The notes: a model not told the origin generated them from the letters alone. A stretch of DNA of 64,000 nt from Hoeflea sp. BAL378 (GCF_000759435.1 NZ_JRJG01000038.1:124001-188000); one strand, 5' to 3'; shown: positions 24,698 through 35,425, numbered from the stretch's first letter. Translations and numbers: made by a program.

Positions 24698-25558
24698 CTA
24701 ACCGCGTGGACCCGGCTGGCCGTCGCCGCCGGCGATGCCGGAAGCCCCGGCGCCCGGGCCGCCTGCCAGCCTGTCGCGAAGCTGGTCGACAATTGCCACG
24801 AGCCTTGGGCCCACTGCCTTGCGACACTTCTCGGCCGGCAGGATATCGACGATGCCGCCGCATGTCAGCGCGACAACCGGGGAACCGTCGGTCGGATGAA
24901 ACGTGACGCCGACCGCGTTGATGTAGCTGTGCCAGGAGCCGAAACCCGTCACGAAGCCGAGGTCTGCACGGTCCGCCATCGCCCGTGCGAGATTCGCGGC
25001 GAACCGTTCGCCGCCGTCGGTCTCCGCCCGCTTAACGGCGGCGACGATGGGCTCCCGCTTCTCCGCGTCGAGACCGCTGAGATAGGCGAGGCCCATGGCG
25101 GTCCGGGCGATCGGCACGCGGGATCCGACATTGAGCTGCAGCGTCACCGGCGACATTGACCTGCAATTGGCGAGATAGACCATGTCGAGCCCGTCGCGCG
25201 TGCCCAGCGCCACGGCGGCGCCGGTCCAGTCCGCAAGCTCCTGCATCAGCGGGCGCGCCATATGGATGATCGGATTGGAGCTCAGCGCGGAATAGCCAAG
25301 CGAGATGGTCGCCGCGCCGATGCTGTAGCGGCCGAGCGCCGCGTCGTAGTGCAGGTAGCCCAGGCCGACGAGCGTGGAGGTGAGCCGGGAGACGGTGGCC
25401 CCGGCCAGGCCGGTGCGCTCGATCAGCTCCTGGTTACCCAGCGTGGCGTCGTCGGGCGTGAAGGCGCGCAGGATGTCGAGGCCCCGGGTCAGCGAGGCGG
25501 CGGGATTGCCGGAGCTGCCCCCGTCGGCGCCGTCAGTCGACTTGCTTCGCTTGCGCAT
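24698..25558 (-). CDS. IclR family transcriptional regulator
   Basis: This 286-residue regulator has an N-terminal winged helix (about 20-85, with LTRGLDILRAFTPDD and LAGATVSRLTSTLVGLGYLHYD) and a C-terminal IclR effector domain (about 95-265). ATG 25558 follows GGAG by about nine bases; TTG 25573 is also in frame. The C-terminus carries an extra low-complexity Gly/Ala tail. It is transcribed away from the CoA-transferase. The matching palindromes at 23423 and 25599 flank its gene on both sides and suggest that it controls both divergent gene pairs and itself. Confidence 0.9.
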   Translation of the reverse strand: MRKRSKSTDGADGGSSGNPAASLTRGLDILRAFTPDDATLGNQELIERTGLAGATVSRLTSTLVGLGYLHYDAALGRYSIGAATISLGYSALSSNPIIHMARPLMQELADWTGAAVALGTRDGLDMVYLANCRSMSPVTLQLNVGSRVPIARTAMGLAYLSGLDAEKREPIVAAVKRAETDGGERFAANLARAMADRADLGFVTGFGSWHSYINAVGVTFHPTDGSPVVALTCGGIVDILPAEKCRKAVGPRLVAIVDQLRDRLAGGPGAGASGIAGGDGQPGPRG

Positions 25559-25596
25559 CCAGTCCGACTCCAATCCGGGTCACGTGACATCAAAAA

Positions 25597-25610
25597 TGGA
25601 AATTAATTTC
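25597..25610. promoter_or_regulatory. Candidate IclR operator, copy 2
   Basis: GAAATTAATTTC at 25599-25610 is a perfect 12-bp palindrome in the 118-base gap between the divergent IclR and CoA-transferase genes. It shares TGGAAATTAATT exactly with copy 1 at 23422-23433. It lies about 40 bases before the IclR start, a usual position for autoregulation. Confidence 0.62.
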
Positions 25611-25676
25611 AATTATGTTGACGGCGCGTGAGCGCCTTGTCAATATTACCACAGGCCAGCCTTTGGGAAGACCATC

Positions 25677-26897
25677 ATGACACAGCCCAAGATGCCGCTC
25701 GACGGCATTCGAATCCTTGATTTCAGCCGTGTCCTGGCGGGGCCATGGGCGACGATGAGCCTTTCGGACCTCGGCGCGGAAGTCTGGAAGATCGAGACCA
25801 TCGCCGGCGGCGACGACACCCGCGCCTGGTCCATCCCCAACTACAAGGGCGTGAGCACCTATTATCTCTGCGCCAATCGCGGCAAGCACAGCATCGCGCT
25901 CGATCTCAAGAATCCCGAGGGATTGCAGGTCGCGCTCGATCTGGCGGCGAAGGCGGACGTGGTCGTCGAGAATTTCACCGCCGGCACCGCCGACCGCCTC
26001 GGCATCGGCTATGAGGCGATCCGCGCCCTCAATCCCGGCGTCGTCTATTGCTCGATCTCGGGCTATGGCCAGACCGGCCCCGAGCACGACAGGCCGGGCT
26101 ACGACTTCATCATGCAGGCCGAGAGCGGGCTGATGTCGATCACCGGGGAGGTGGATGGCCCGCCGAACCGGCTCGGCGTCGCATTCACCGACGTTGTCGC
26201 CGGGATGATCGCGACCCAGTCGATCCTCGCCGCCCTCTACCAGCGCCGCGACACGGGCGTTGGCCAGTACATCGATGTGGCGCTTCTGGATTCGGCGCTC
26301 AACATGCTCATCAACGTGGGCACCGGCTATCTCAACGGCGGCACCGAACCCAGGCGCTACGGCAACGCCCATCCGACGGTGGTTCCCTACCAGGTGTTCG
26401 ATGCATCGGACGGCGTCTTCGCCCTGGCGGTCGGCAACGACAGGATTTTCCGGAGCTTCTGCGAGCAGGTGATCGGCCGCCCGGACATGGCCGGCGACCC
26501 GCGGTTTTCGACCGCGCATCTGCGCGCCGTCAATCGCAACGCCCTGATCCCGGTGCTGATCGACATCCTCAGCCGGCAGACCTGCCAGCATTGGCTCGAC
26601 GCCTGTGCCAAGGCAAAGGTGCCGGCCGGCCGCGTGAAGTCGGTTTCGGAGGCGCTGCAGAGCCCGAGCGTGCTCGAGCGCGGCGTGGTCCAGGAGCTCG
26701 AGCATCCTCACCTGGGCCCGATCCGGCTCATCCGCCCGGCCCACGGGCTCGCCTGCCAGCAAGACCTCAAATCCAAGGCGCCGCCCCTTTTGGGCGAGGA
26801 CACTTCCTGCGTGCTACAGGCCGTTCTCGGGCTGTCCCCCGGGCAGATCGACGCGCTTGAAGCCGCAGGCGCGATCGCCTGCCACGACGCCGCCTGA
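25677..26897 (+). CDS. CaiB/BaiF family CoA-transferase
   Basis: This class III CoA-transferase has 406 residues. The N-terminal [18 protein letters not shown] motif, the [13 protein letters not shown] segment and the catalytic aspartate in [11 protein letters not shown] (near residue 142) are all visible. Members move CoA between acyl-CoA donors and a carboxylic acid by forming an aspartyl thioester. It is divergent from the IclR gene and lies 17 bases before an aldehyde dehydrogenase, so the two are likely one transcript. The CoA ester it makes may be the substrate of the nearby acyl-CoA dehydrogenase. Confidence 0.92.
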   Translation: MTQPKMPLDGIRILDFSRVLAGPWATMSLSDLGAEVWKIETIAGGDDTRAWSIPNYKGVSTYYLCANRGKHSIALDLKNPEGLQVALDLAAKADVVVENFTAGTADRLGIGYEAIRALNPGVVYCSISGYGQTGPEHDRPGYDFIMQAESGLMSITGEVDGPPNRLGVAFTDVVAGMIATQSILAALYQRRDTGVGQYIDVALLDSALNMLINVGTGYLNGGTEPRRYGNAHPTVVPYQVFDASDGVFALAVGNDRIFRSFCEQVIGRPDMAGDPRFSTAHLRAVNRNALIPVLIDILSRQTCQHWLDACAKAKVPAGRVKSVSEALQSPSVLERGVVQELEHPHLGPIRLIRPAHGLACQQDLKSKAPPLLGEDTSCVLQAVLGLSPGQIDALEAAGAIACHDAA

Positions 26898-26914
26898 CAC
26901 GAAGGACGATCGCC

Positions 26915-28351
26915 ATGCATGCCTATCCCGACACCCAGCTTCTCATCGACGGCGAGTGGCGAGCTTCGAAAAGCGGCAGGACCTTGCCGGTGGTCAATCC
27001 CGCCACGGCCAAGGTGATCGGCCATGTCGCATGGGCCGACACGGACGACCTCGATCAGGCGCTTGACGCGGCGGTGCGCGGCTTCGGCATCTGGCGCGCA
27101 ACCTCGGCCCACGAGCGGGCGAGGCTCATGCGCCGCGCGGCCGAGATCCTCAGATCCCGCGCTGACGAGATCGCGACCTGGATGACCCTGGAACAGGGCA
27201 AGCCGCTCGAGCAATCGCGCCTCGAAACCCTGGCCGGCGCCGACATCATCGACTGGTTCGCGGGCGAGGCGCAGCGCACCTATGGCCAAATCATCCCGGG
27301 CCGCGCGCCCGATGTGATCCAGATGACGCTGAAGCTGCCGGTCGGTCCGGTCGCGGCCTTCACGCCCTGGAACTTTCCCATCAACCAGGTGGTGCGCAAG
27401 CTTTCGGCAGCGCTTGCGGCGGGGTGTTCGATCATCGTCAAGGCGGCGGAAGAGACGCCCGCCTCTCCCGCGGCCCTGATCAACGCGTTCGTCGATGCGG
27501 GCATTCCCAGAGGCGTCGTCAACCTGGTCTATGGCGTGCCGGCGGACATCTCGGGATATCTCATCCCGCATCCCGCGATCCGCAAGATCAGCTTCACCGG
27601 ATCGACCCCGGTCGGCAAGACGCTGGCGGCCTTGGCCGGGCTGCACATGAAGCGCGCCACCATGGAACTGGGCGGACACGCGCCTGTCATCGTCGCCGAG
27701 GATGCGGATGTCGATGAGGCCGCCAGGGTGATGGTCGCGGCCAAGTTCAGGAATGCCGGCCAGATCTGCGTCGCGCCGACGCGCTTCCTCGTCCATGACA
27801 GCGTCGCCGACCATTTTACCGAGCGTTTCGCGGAAGGCGCCCGGGCCATCCGCGTCGGAGATGGCCTGGACTCCGGCGTCGGGATGGGCCCTCTGGCGAA
27901 CGAACGTCGCATTCCGGCGCTCGAGGCATTGATCAACGACGCCACGACACGCAATGCCAAACTGGTGACGGGGGGCCGGCGGATCGGCAACGAAGGTTGG
28001 TTCTTCGAGCCGACCGTGCTGGCCGACGTGCCCACGGACGCCCGCATCATGAACGAGGAGCCCTTCGGCCCGGTCGCCATCATCAATCGGTTTGACACAC
28101 TCGACGCGGCGATCGAGGAGGCCAACCGCCTGCCATACGGCTTGGCGGCGTTCGGCTTCACGCGCAGCAGCGCAACCGCGACCCGTCTCGGCAACGAGGT
28201 GGTGGCGGGAATGATGAGCATCAACCACTATGGTCTGGCGCTGCCTGAGGTGCCGTTCGGCGGCACCCGCGACTCGGGCTACGGCACCGAAGGCGGCTCG
28301 GAGGCGCTCGAGGCCTATCTCGACACCCGACTTGTCACCCGCAAGGGCTGA
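26915..28351 (+). CDS. NAD(P)-dependent aldehyde dehydrogenase, succinate-semialdehyde type
   Basis: This 478-residue aldehyde dehydrogenase is complete. The cofactor segment [15 protein letters not shown], the FTGSTPVGK glycine motif, the catalytic Glu in MELGGHAP and the nucleophilic Cys in [13 protein letters not shown] are visible. The closest resemblance is to GabD/succinate-semialdehyde dehydrogenases, including the [10 protein letters not shown] segment, but related dehydrogenases oxidise other semialdehydes. It follows the CoA-transferase in an apparent operon and converges with the GlxA-like regulator, 23 bases away. Confidence 0.9.
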   Translation: MHAYPDTQLLIDGEWRASKSGRTLPVVNPATAKVIGHVAWADTDDLDQALDAAVRGFGIWRATSAHERARLMRRAAEILRSRADEIATWMTLEQGKPLEQSRLETLAGADIIDWFAGEAQRTYGQIIPGRAPDVIQMTLKLPVGPVAAFTPWNFPINQVVRKLSAALAAGCSIIVKAAEETPASPAALINAFVDAGIPRGVVNLVYGVPADISGYLIPHPAIRKISFTGSTPVGKTLAALAGLHMKRATMELGGHAPVIVAEDADVDEAARVMVAAKFRNAGQICVAPTRFLVHDSVADHFTERFAEGARAIRVGDGLDSGVGMGPLANERRIPALEALINDATTRNAKLVTGGRRIGNEGWFFEPTVLADVPTDARIMNEEPFGPVAIINRFDTLDAAIEEANRLPYGLAAFGFTRSSATATRLGNEVVAGMMSINHYGLALPEVPFGGTRDSGYGTEGGSEALEAYLDTRLVTRKG

Positions 28352-28374
28352 ATTGCCGCTGGCCGGGAAGCGCC

Positions 28375-29400
28375 TCAATAGAGATTGCGGCCATACATCG
28401 TCGACTTCTTCGCGAAGTCGCTGCGGTATTCCTGCGGGCTCTTCCCGTAGACGGCGCGGAAGGCACGGTAGTAGGCGGAGGGGCTGGCAAAGCCGCAGGC
28501 AAGGCCGGTCTCGCGGATGCTCATCGAGCTGTAAAGCAGCAGTTCCTTGGCTTGCTGCAGCCTGAGCGCCATGTAGATCTTCTTCGGACTGGTGTTGAGG
28601 TGGCGCCGGAAGAGATACTGCAGTTCGCGCAGGGATATGCCGCAACGGTCGGCAACCTCCGCCATGTCCAGCGGCTCCTCAACTGTCTCCTGCATGATCC
28701 GTTGCGCGCGGTTCAGGATCGGATTGATCATGAACGGCTGGCCGTTGACGATTTCGCGCTGCCTGACTTCCGCGGGGCGCGGCGCTGCATAGATCAGCTC
28801 GTTGCAGACCAGAGTGTAGAGCGCGTCCCCGCACATCATCCGTAGCATCGTCATGGAATAGTCGAGGATCGCGGCCTGTCCGGCGCAGGTCGAGCGGTTG
28901 CGATCGACGACATAGAGTTGCTCGACAATGCGGCTGGTGGCGGAGAACTCCTTAAGCGAGGCCATGCCCGTCCAGTGGCAGGTCGCGGTGTATCCGTCGA
29001 GCAGCCCCGCTTCGGCAAGCAGCAGCGGGCCGGCGTCGACTCCGCACAGATGCGCGCCGGCGGGGGCCTGGCGCCGCAGCCATTTGAACAGCCTGGCCTT
29101 CGCCGCATCCGCGACATCGTAGGTGACGAGAAGAAAGATCAGGTCGTATTTCCTGCCCAAGTCGAGACTGCCGGTGACCGGCAGGGTGACATCCATGCTT
29201 GTCGGCGGCGTCTCTGCATCGGCAGGGATGAAATCGATGCTGAAAAGGGCTTTTCCGCTTACCCGATTGGCGGCGCGAAACGGCTCGATCGACAGGAAAA
29301 CGGTATGGAGCGAAGGCTCGCGTCCGATGACGAGGGCGATCGAGCGCGGCCGCTCGACCCCGACTTCCGAAGACTGCTTGATCTCTCCGAGCCGTTCCAA
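28375..29400 (-). CDS. GlxA-like AraC family regulator, copy 1
   Basis: This 341-residue regulator has an N-terminal glutamine-amidotransferase-like (DJ-1/PfpI) domain (about 15-195) without an evident catalytic Cys elbow, and a C-terminal AraC double helix-turn-helix (about 225-330, with VADRCGISLRELQYLFRRHL and GLACGFASPSAYYRAF). The TTG start at 29400 is preceded by GGGG. It is divergent from the peptide-type ABC operon and is clearly paralogous to the regulator at 38785, even to the terminal LY. Members such as GbdR and CdhR respond to amino-acid-derived compounds. Control of the ABC/kinase/aldolase operon is likely. Confidence 0.9.
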   Translation of the reverse strand: MERLGEIKQSSEVGVERPRSIALVIGREPSLHTVFLSIEPFRAANRVSGKALFSIDFIPADAETPPTSMDVTLPVTGSLDLGRKYDLIFLLVTYDVADAAKARLFKWLRRQAPAGAHLCGVDAGPLLLAEAGLLDGYTATCHWTGMASLKEFSATSRIVEQLYVVDRNRSTCAGQAAILDYSMTMLRMMCGDALYTLVCNELIYAAPRPAEVRQREIVNGQPFMINPILNRAQRIMQETVEEPLDMAEVADRCGISLRELQYLFRRHLNTSPKKIYMALRLQQAKELLLYSSMSIRETGLACGFASPSAYYRAFRAVYGKSPQEYRSDFAKKSTMYGRNLY

Positions 29401-29589
29401 GAATCACCCCCGCCCCGTGGACGGCAGGACGCCATCAAAAGCGTTTTTCTATGCGCATTTAGCACTAGAATGTTCGCTTTTGTCAACAATCCGGACTTTC
29501 TTCAATGCCATTATCGCCTCGTCGCAGCGAAGAAAAACAAGGAACCTCGCAGCGAAGAGCCACGAAATCAGTGGATGGGAGATAGAGAA

Positions 29590-31218
29590 ATGCAGCTTAC
29601 AAATAATGAGACCCGCCGTGCCTCCATTCGCCGCCGCGCCGTTCTGGCAGCGGCCGCGACAGTGCTGACGTCCTTCGCCGCCTTCCCGACTCTGGGACTT
29701 GCCGCAGACAGCGGCCGACCCCTTGTCGTTGCCCGCGACATGGATCTGAACTCGCTCGATCCCGCCCGCGCGTTCTGCGACACCTGCCAGATCTATCTGA
29801 GCTCGGTCTATGACCGGCTGGTCGATCTGTCGCCCGACAACAAGTCGATCGTGCCCATGCTGGCGAAGGAGTGGAGCGCCAGCGACGATTCGACGGTGAT
29901 CACCTTCAAGCTCGATCCAAACGCGAAGTTCTCCGACGGCTCGCAGGTCGAAGCCAAGGACGTCAAGTGGACGCTCGAGCGGCTCAAGAACATCAAGGGC
30001 GGCATCGCTTACATCCTCGACAATGTGCAGTCGATCGAAACGCCGGACGAAGCCACCGTCGTCGTCACGCTGACAGCCCCCAATTCCGAATTCGTCGGCT
30101 CGCTGACGGCCCCCTATGCCGGCATCATCAACTCCGATGTGGTGGCTGAACAAGGCGGCAACGCCGGCGCCGACGCCGCCACCACGGACACCGCCGAGCA
30201 GTGGCTGCTCGCCAATTCCGCCGGTGCCGGGCCCTTCGTGCTGGAAAGCTACAGCCCCAGCCAGGAACTGCGCCTCAAGCGCAACGAGAATTACTGGGGC
30301 AAGAAGCCGGCGGTCGCCGAATTCATCTTCCTGCAGTCCAAGGACGCCGTGAGCCAGACGCAGTTGCTCGAAAGCGGCAGCGCCGACATCGCCATGCAGG
30401 TCGATCCGACGACGGCGAAGAACATCACCAACGAAGACATCATTGTCGAGACGCAGCCGTCTCCCAACATGGTCTATATCGCACTGAGCCCGGGCGCCAA
30501 GAACCTGGCCCATCCGCTCGACGCCAAGGTCCGCGAAGCGATCGCCAGCGCCATCGATTATGACGGCATCATCGACCTGACGGTCGACGGCAAGGCGATC
30601 CGGTTGCCTGCGCCGATTCCCGTTGGCTTTCCTGGCGGCGGCGTTGGCGAGCCCATCAAGTACGATGTTGAAAAGGCCAAGGCGCTGATGGCCGAGGCAG
30701 GAGCAGCCGACGGCTTCAAGCTCGACGCCACCTTCCCGAACGTCAACCAGTATGGCGTCGACTACACGCTGATGATGCAGAAGATCCAGCAGGATCTCGC
30801 CGAGATCAACATCGAGCTCGAGCTGGCGCCGGTGGAGTTCTCCGTCTGGCGCGAGAAGGTCAATGGTGACGGGATTCCGATGACGGCCGTGTTCTTCGCG
30901 CCGGACTATTACGGGTCTTCGCAATATGCCCAGTATTTTGCGATGATGGACGGCACGGTCTGGTACAAGCGCGCCGGCGGCGCGGCCGATCCGGCGCTGG
31001 CCAATCCTGAAACGCCCAAGATGCTTGCCGATGCCCTTGCCGCGCCCAGCGACAAGAGCGCCGAGCTTTTCGAGAAGCTGGCAGCCGTGATGGCGAATGA
31101 TCACATCATCCTGCCGATCCTGAGTCCGGAAGCCGTGTTCGCTTTCCGGAAGGGTATTAGCGGCCTGCGTTTCAGCGCCTGCTGCAACATGGTCCTTGCG
31201 GACATCAAGGCCGAGTAA
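29590..31218 (+). CDS. ABC transporter solute-binding protein, oligopeptide family 5
   Basis: This 542-residue periplasmic binding protein belongs to the DppA/OppA cluster. A signal peptide with a twin-arginine-like RRRAVLAAAA core ends near GLAADS; Sec or Tat export is open. It shows the family segments YDRLVDLSPD, FKLDPNAKFSDG and VREAIASAIDYDGI. ATG 29590 has GGGAGATAG about eight bases upstream. Dipeptides, opines, glycosides and nickel chelates are known ligands of the family. The downstream kinase, aldolase and aminotransferase suggest a hydroxylated amino or sugar acid. A hairpin follows before the permease genes. Confidence 0.9.
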   Translation: MQLTNNETRRASIRRRAVLAAAATVLTSFAAFPTLGLAADSGRPLVVARDMDLNSLDPARAFCDTCQIYLSSVYDRLVDLSPDNKSIVPMLAKEWSASDDSTVITFKLDPNAKFSDGSQVEAKDVKWTLERLKNIKGGIAYILDNVQSIETPDEATVVVTLTAPNSEFVGSLTAPYAGIINSDVVAEQGGNAGADAATTDTAEQWLLANSAGAGPFVLESYSPSQELRLKRNENYWGKKPAVAEFIFLQSKDAVSQTQLLESGSADIAMQVDPTTAKNITNEDIIVETQPSPNMVYIALSPGAKNLAHPLDAKVREAIASAIDYDGIIDLTVDGKAIRLPAPIPVGFPGGGVGEPIKYDVEKAKALMAEAGAADGFKLDATFPNVNQYGVDYTLMMQKIQQDLAEINIELELAPVEFSVWREKVNGDGIPMTAVFFAPDYYGSSQYAQYFAMMDGTVWYKRAGGAADPALANPETPKMLADALAAPSDKSAELFEKLAAVMANDHIILPILSPEAVFAFRKGISGLRFSACCNMVLADIKAE

Positions 31219-31245
31219 CACGCTCCCAAGACGCGTGCCGAAGGA

Positions 31246-31271
31246 GACCGGAGGCGGCATCGCCTCCGGTC
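31246..31271 (+). promoter_or_regulatory. Perfect 11-bp hairpin after ABC binding-protein gene
   Basis: GACCGGAGGCG and CGCCTCCGGTC pair exactly around the loop GCAT, 27 bases after the binding-protein stop. The remaining 226 bases up to the permease start hold no gene I can recognise. It corresponds in position to the hairpins in the two TRAP operons and the Liv operon. Confidence 0.58.
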
Positions 31272-31497
31272 CGGGCCAACGACTTGCCGGGAACCGGCGA
31301 CCGCCTTGCCCGCGTCCCGGCGTGGCGTGCCGGTTGCTCCTTGCAGCTTTCTCCGCAACACTGACCGAGCGCCGGATCGCCGCGGCCAGTGCGCCTGAAC
31401 GGGCGGGGCGTCGCGGCCGACCTTCGTATCGTGGCCTGCGGACGTCGAACGAGCCTTTGCCCGACCAGGAACCACCCATGTCTGGACCCAGAACATA

Positions 31498-32511
31498 ATG
31501 ACGCAGTATCTGTTCCGACGGTTGATCTCCATTCCCCTCCTCCTGCTGGGCGTGGCGACCGTGGCCTTCTTCCTCTCCCACTTTACCCAGGCGGACCCCT
31601 TGTCCGCACTGGTGAGCGAGCGGCAGATGAACAATCCGGAGGTGGTCGCCGCGGCCAAGCAAAGATGGGGTCTCGACCGCAGCCTGCCCGAGCAGTACCT
31701 GATCTATATCCAGAATCTCGTGTCCGGCGACATGGGCGTTTCGTTCCGGACGCGCCGGCCCGTCCTCACCGATATTGCCGAGAGGCTGCCGGCGACGCTC
31801 GAACTCGTGATCTTCGCCATGCTGTTCGGCACGATCAGCGGCGTCGCGCTCGGCGTGCTCGCCTCGCGGTTCCAGAACCGGCTGCTCGACTATTTTGCCC
31901 GCCTGGTGGCGCTCTTCGGCTCCACGGTGCCGGTCTTCTGGTCCGGGCTGCTGCTGCTCTATCTGTTCACCGTGAAGTTCTCCTGGATCCCGGGTCCCGG
32001 CCGGCTCGATCCGCGCGCCGACCCGCCGCCGTTCATGACGGGGCTGCTGACGATCGACTCCCTGGCCGCGGGGCAGTTCGACACGTTTCTCAATGCGCTG
32101 CATCACCTCGTACTGCCGTCCTTCGTGCTCGGCTGGTCCGTCACCGGCATCATCGCGCGGCTGGTGCGGGCGAGCATGCTGGATGCCCTGGGGCAGGACT
32201 ACATTCTGGCGGCGCGCGCAAAGGGAGCAGGCGAGGCGCGGACGCTGTTTCGTCACGCGCTGCCCAACGCCATGATTCCGACGCTGACGATCATCGGCTA
32301 TTCCTTCGCCTATCTGATCACCGGCGCGGTCCTGACTGAAGCGGTGTTCGGCTGGCCGGGAATCGGCTCCTATGCGGTCGATTCGGCCCGTACCCTCGAT
32401 TACCCCGCCATCATCGGCGTTTCCCTGATCGGCGCCTCGGCCTTCCTGCTGGCGAACCTGATCACCGACATCGCCTATGCCTATGCCAACCCTCGCATCA
32501 GACTGGAGTGA
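31498..32511 (+). CDS. ABC transporter permease, DppB type
   Basis: This 337-residue inner-membrane permease has six membrane segments. The N-terminus YLFRRLISIPLLLLGVATVAF and the TRRPVLTDI segment are typical of DppB/OppB, and the EAA loop near residue 240 reads RAKGAGEARTLFRHALPN. It pairs with the DppC-type permease that starts four bases after its stop and receives ligand from the binding protein at 29590. Confidence 0.93.
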   Translation: MTQYLFRRLISIPLLLLGVATVAFFLSHFTQADPLSALVSERQMNNPEVVAAAKQRWGLDRSLPEQYLIYIQNLVSGDMGVSFRTRRPVLTDIAERLPATLELVIFAMLFGTISGVALGVLASRFQNRLLDYFARLVALFGSTVPVFWSGLLLLYLFTVKFSWIPGPGRLDPRADPPPFMTGLLTIDSLAAGQFDTFLNALHHLVLPSFVLGWSVTGIIARLVRASMLDALGQDYILAARAKGAGEARTLFRHALPNAMIPTLTIIGYSFAYLITGAVLTEAVFGWPGIGSYAVDSARTLDYPAIIGVSLIGASAFLLANLITDIAYAYANPRIRLE

Positions 32512-32515
32512 GCCC

Positions 32516-33358
32516 ATGTCCATCGTTGTGGGCGCGCGCGCGCATTGGATGAAGAACCTGACGCTCCGGCCAGCTTTGGTCGCCGGCCTGCTGATCGTCG
32601 GCTTCTGGATCGTCGTGGCGCTGACGATCGACGTGTGGACCGTCTACGATCCCCTCAAGATCGTCGCCCGCAAGCTTCAGGCGCCTTCCTTGCAGCACTG
32701 GCTCGGCACGGACGCGCTGGGCCGCGACGTCATGACCCGCACGCTGTACGGCGTCCGCTATTCGCTCTCCATTTCCTTCGTCGTGGTCGTCTGTTCGGTG
32801 GTGATCGGCTCCCTAGTCGGCGCCCTTGCCGGGTTCTTCGGCGGCTGGACGGACAGCGTGCTGATGCGCCTCGTCGATGTCACCCTGGCTTTCCCGCCGG
32901 TCCTGCTGGCCATGGCCGTCGCGGCGTCGCTCGGACCCGGTCTGCAGAACGCGGCGATTGCGGTCATCGTCGTCTGGTGGCCGGTCTATGCCCGGCTGAT
33001 GCGCGGCCAGGTGCTCGACGTGATTTCGCGCGACCACATCGAGGCGGCCCGCGCGGGGGGCGCCTCCTCCTTCCGCCTGCTCACCAAGCACATCCTGCCG
33101 CTGTCGTGGACGCCGACGATCATCAGCGCCACCATGGATTTCGGCCAGGTCGTGTTGCTGGCCGCCTCGCTCAGCTTCATCGGGCTGGGCGCACAGCCGC
33201 CGGCGCCGGAATGGGGCGCGATGATTTCCGACGGGGCGTCTCACTTCTATTCCTGGTGGATCGCCTTCGGTCCCGGCATGGCCATCCTGATGCTCGGGCT
33301 GGGATTCAATTTCATCGGTGACGCGCTGCGCGACATCCTCGACCCGAGGGAGCACTGA
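32516..33358 (+). CDS. ABC transporter permease, DppC type
   Basis: This 280-residue permease shows the DppC/OppC features HWLGTDALGRDVMTR and the EAA loop EAARAGGASSFRLLTKHILP, followed by the SLSFIGLGAQPPAPEWGAM segment. It should span the membrane six times and form the channel with the DppB-type subunit. ATG 32516 gives the usual N-terminus, and its stop touches the next start as TGAGATG. Confidence 0.93.
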   Translation: MSIVVGARAHWMKNLTLRPALVAGLLIVGFWIVVALTIDVWTVYDPLKIVARKLQAPSLQHWLGTDALGRDVMTRTLYGVRYSLSISFVVVVCSVVIGSLVGALAGFFGGWTDSVLMRLVDVTLAFPPVLLAMAVAASLGPGLQNAAIAVIVVWWPVYARLMRGQVLDVISRDHIEAARAGGASSFRLLTKHILPLSWTPTIISATMDFGQVVLLAASLSFIGLGAQPPAPEWGAMISDGASHFYSWWIAFGPGMAILMLGLGFNFIGDALRDILDPREH

Positions 33359-33359
33359 G

Positions 33360-34370
33360 ATGGCGGAGACTGCACCCCTGCTTGAAGCGCGCGACCTGCG
33401 CGTGACGCTGCGCAACGGCCTGGAAATCGTCCGTGGCGTGACCTTCACCGCCGAAGCCGGCAAGGTTCTCGGCATCGTCGGCGAATCCGGCTCCGGCAAG
33501 TCGATCACCATGCGCGCGGTGATGGGTCTGTCCCCGCCGGGAGCGGTGATATCCGGATCGATCAAACTGCGCGGCGAGGAACTGGTGCGCGCGCCGGAAC
33601 GGCGCATGCGCGCGCTGCGCGGCAGTAAGATCGGGATGATCTTCCAGGATCCGATGACGGCGCTCAATCCGGTGATCACGGTCGGAAAGCTGATCGCCGA
33701 GGCTGTCCGCCTTCACAATCCCGGCATGTCGGCATCGACTGCGCGGCAGCGGGCGGTCGAACTCCTGGACCTGGTGGCGGTGCCGCAGCCGGAGATCCGC
33801 GTCAATCAGTATGTCCACGAGTTTTCCGGCGGCATGCGGCAACGCGCCATGATCGCGATGGCGGTCGCCAACAATCCGGAGGTGCTGATCGCGGACGAGC
33901 CGACAACCGCGCTCGATGTGACGGTGCAAGCGCAGATCCTGGACGTGCTCAAGTCGCTCCAGGACAGGTTTTCCATGGGGCTGGTCCTGATCACGCATGA
34001 TCTCGGCATCGTGGCGGGCGCGGCGGACGACGTGATCGTCATGTATGCCGGCAAGATCATGGAGAGCGGCAGCGTCCGGGACATCTTCTATCGCACGCGG
34101 CATCCCTACACGCGCGGCCTCCTGTCCTGTCTTCCGACCATCGCGGGCGAGCAATCGCGCCTTGAACCCATTCCCGGCAGTCCGCCCCTTCTCAGCGCGC
34201 GACCGGAAGGCTGTCCGTTCCACCCGCGCTGCCCGATGGCGCGCGATGCCTGCCGGACGGAGGAGCCCGTGCTCCGGCCGGTGGACAATGTGCTGACGGC
34301 CTGCCACTTCGCGGAAGACCTGCGCGACGGCGGCGCGGGCCGGGTAACTGCGGAGGCGGAACGCGCATGA
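33360..34370 (+). CDS. ABC transporter ATPase, DppD type
   Basis: This 336-residue ATPase has Walker A GESGSGKS near residue 40, Q-loop [11 protein letters not shown], signature [14 protein letters not shown] and Walker [13 protein letters not shown], followed by the oligopeptide/dipeptide C-terminal domain with a cysteine-containing [11 protein letters not shown] segment near residue 300. In DppD relatives these cysteines bind an Fe-S cluster. It works as a heterodimer with the next gene product. Confidence 0.93.
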   Translation: MAETAPLLEARDLRVTLRNGLEIVRGVTFTAEAGKVLGIVGESGSGKSITMRAVMGLSPPGAVISGSIKLRGEELVRAPERRMRALRGSKIGMIFQDPMTALNPVITVGKLIAEAVRLHNPGMSASTARQRAVELLDLVAVPQPEIRVNQYVHEFSGGMRQRAMIAMAVANNPEVLIADEPTTALDVTVQAQILDVLKSLQDRFSMGLVLITHDLGIVAGAADDVIVMYAGKIMESGSVRDIFYRTRHPYTRGLLSCLPTIAGEQSRLEPIPGSPPLLSARPEGCPFHPRCPMARDACRTEEPVLRPVDNVLTACHFAEDLRDGGAGRVTAEAERA

Positions 34371-35425
34371 CCCGACCAGCAACCATCGCCACCGGGGCCG
34401 ACGAGCCGATCCTGTCGGTCAGCAATCTCACCAAGGATTTCGTCATGCGGGGCGGCCTGTTCGGCTGGAGCCCGGTGCGCACGGTCAAGGCCGTCGGCGG
34501 CGTCTCGTTCCAGCTTGCCAAGGGCGAGACACTCGGCCTGGTCGGAGAATCGGGCTGCGGAAAGTCGACGCTCGGCCGCTGCCTGCTTCGGCTCATCGAC
34601 CCCACTTCGGGCGACGTGAGCTTCAAGGGCACCAACCTCGCGACCTTGCCGGCCGAGGAGATGCGCAAGTTCCGCCGCCATCTCCAGATCGTGTTCCAGG
34701 ATCCGCTGGCGTCGCTGCATCCGAGGATGAGGATCCGCGACATCATCGCCGAGCCGCTCCGGCTGATCGGGGTGACTGGCGCGCCGGCGCTGGCCAGGGC
34801 TGCCGAACTGCTCGACCTCGTCCGCCTCGCGCCCGAGCATGGCGGCCGCTATCCGCATGAACTGTCGGGCGGCCAGCGGCAGCGCGTCGGCATCGCGCGG
34901 GCGCTTGCGCTCGATCCCGAGGTGCTGGTGCTCGACGAACCCGTGTCGGCGCTCGACGTCTCGGTGCAGGCCGGCATCCTGAACCTGCTGGAGGAACTGC
35001 AGCAGAAGCTCGGCATCGCCTATGTGTTCATTGCCCATGATCTCGCTGTGGTGCGGCATGTCTCCGACCGGGTGGCGGTGATGTATCTCGGCAAGATCGT
35101 CGAGATCGGCGAGGCCGCGCAGATCTACAGGGCGCCGGCCCATCCCTATACCAAGGCGCTGCTCTCGGCGGTGCCCCTCCCGGACCCGGACGCAGAGCGC
35201 GCGCGCCGGCGGATCACGCTCACGGGAGACGTGCCGAGCCCGCTCAACGTGCCTTCGGGCTGTCCGTTCCGCACACGCTGCTGGAAGGCGCAGGACATAT
35301 GCGCGACCGTGGTCCCCGAGTTGGAAGCCATCGAGCCGGGGCTTCAGGCCGCCTGCCACTTTCCCGAACGGGGCGAGAACCGGGCCGGAGTCGCGGACAG
35401 CGCCACTGGGCAGGTGACCGCATGA
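34367..35425 (+). CDS. ABC transporter ATPase, DppF type
   Basis: This 352-residue ATPase overlaps the preceding gene by ATGA. Walker A is GESGCGKST, the Q-loop [11 protein letters not shown], the signature [15 protein letters not shown] and Walker [13 protein letters not shown]. The C-terminal extension again has a [15 protein letters not shown] cysteine motif. It completes a five-gene oligopeptide-type importer and overlaps the kinase gene, so transport and catabolism share a message. Confidence 0.93.
   Translation: MTRPATIATGADEPILSVSNLTKDFVMRGGLFGWSPVRTVKAVGGVSFQLAKGETLGLVGESGCGKSTLGRCLLRLIDPTSGDVSFKGTNLATLPAEEMRKFRRHLQIVFQDPLASLHPRMRIRDIIAEPLRLIGVTGAPALARAAELLDLVRLAPEHGGRYPHELSGGQRQRVGIARALALDPEVLVLDEPVSALDVSVQAGILNLLEELQQKLGIAYVFIAHDLAVVRHVSDRVAVMYLGKIVEIGEAAQIYRAPAHPYTKALLSAVPLPDPDAERARRRITLTGDVPSPLNVPSGCPFRTRCWKAQDICATVVPELEAIEPGLQAACHFPERGENRAGVADSATGQVTA

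Noticed and set aside
29449-32523. 1024-codon open frame antisense to the ABC binding-protein and permease genes
   Set aside because: It runs across two well-supported genes and an intergenic hairpin, and has no recognisable domain.
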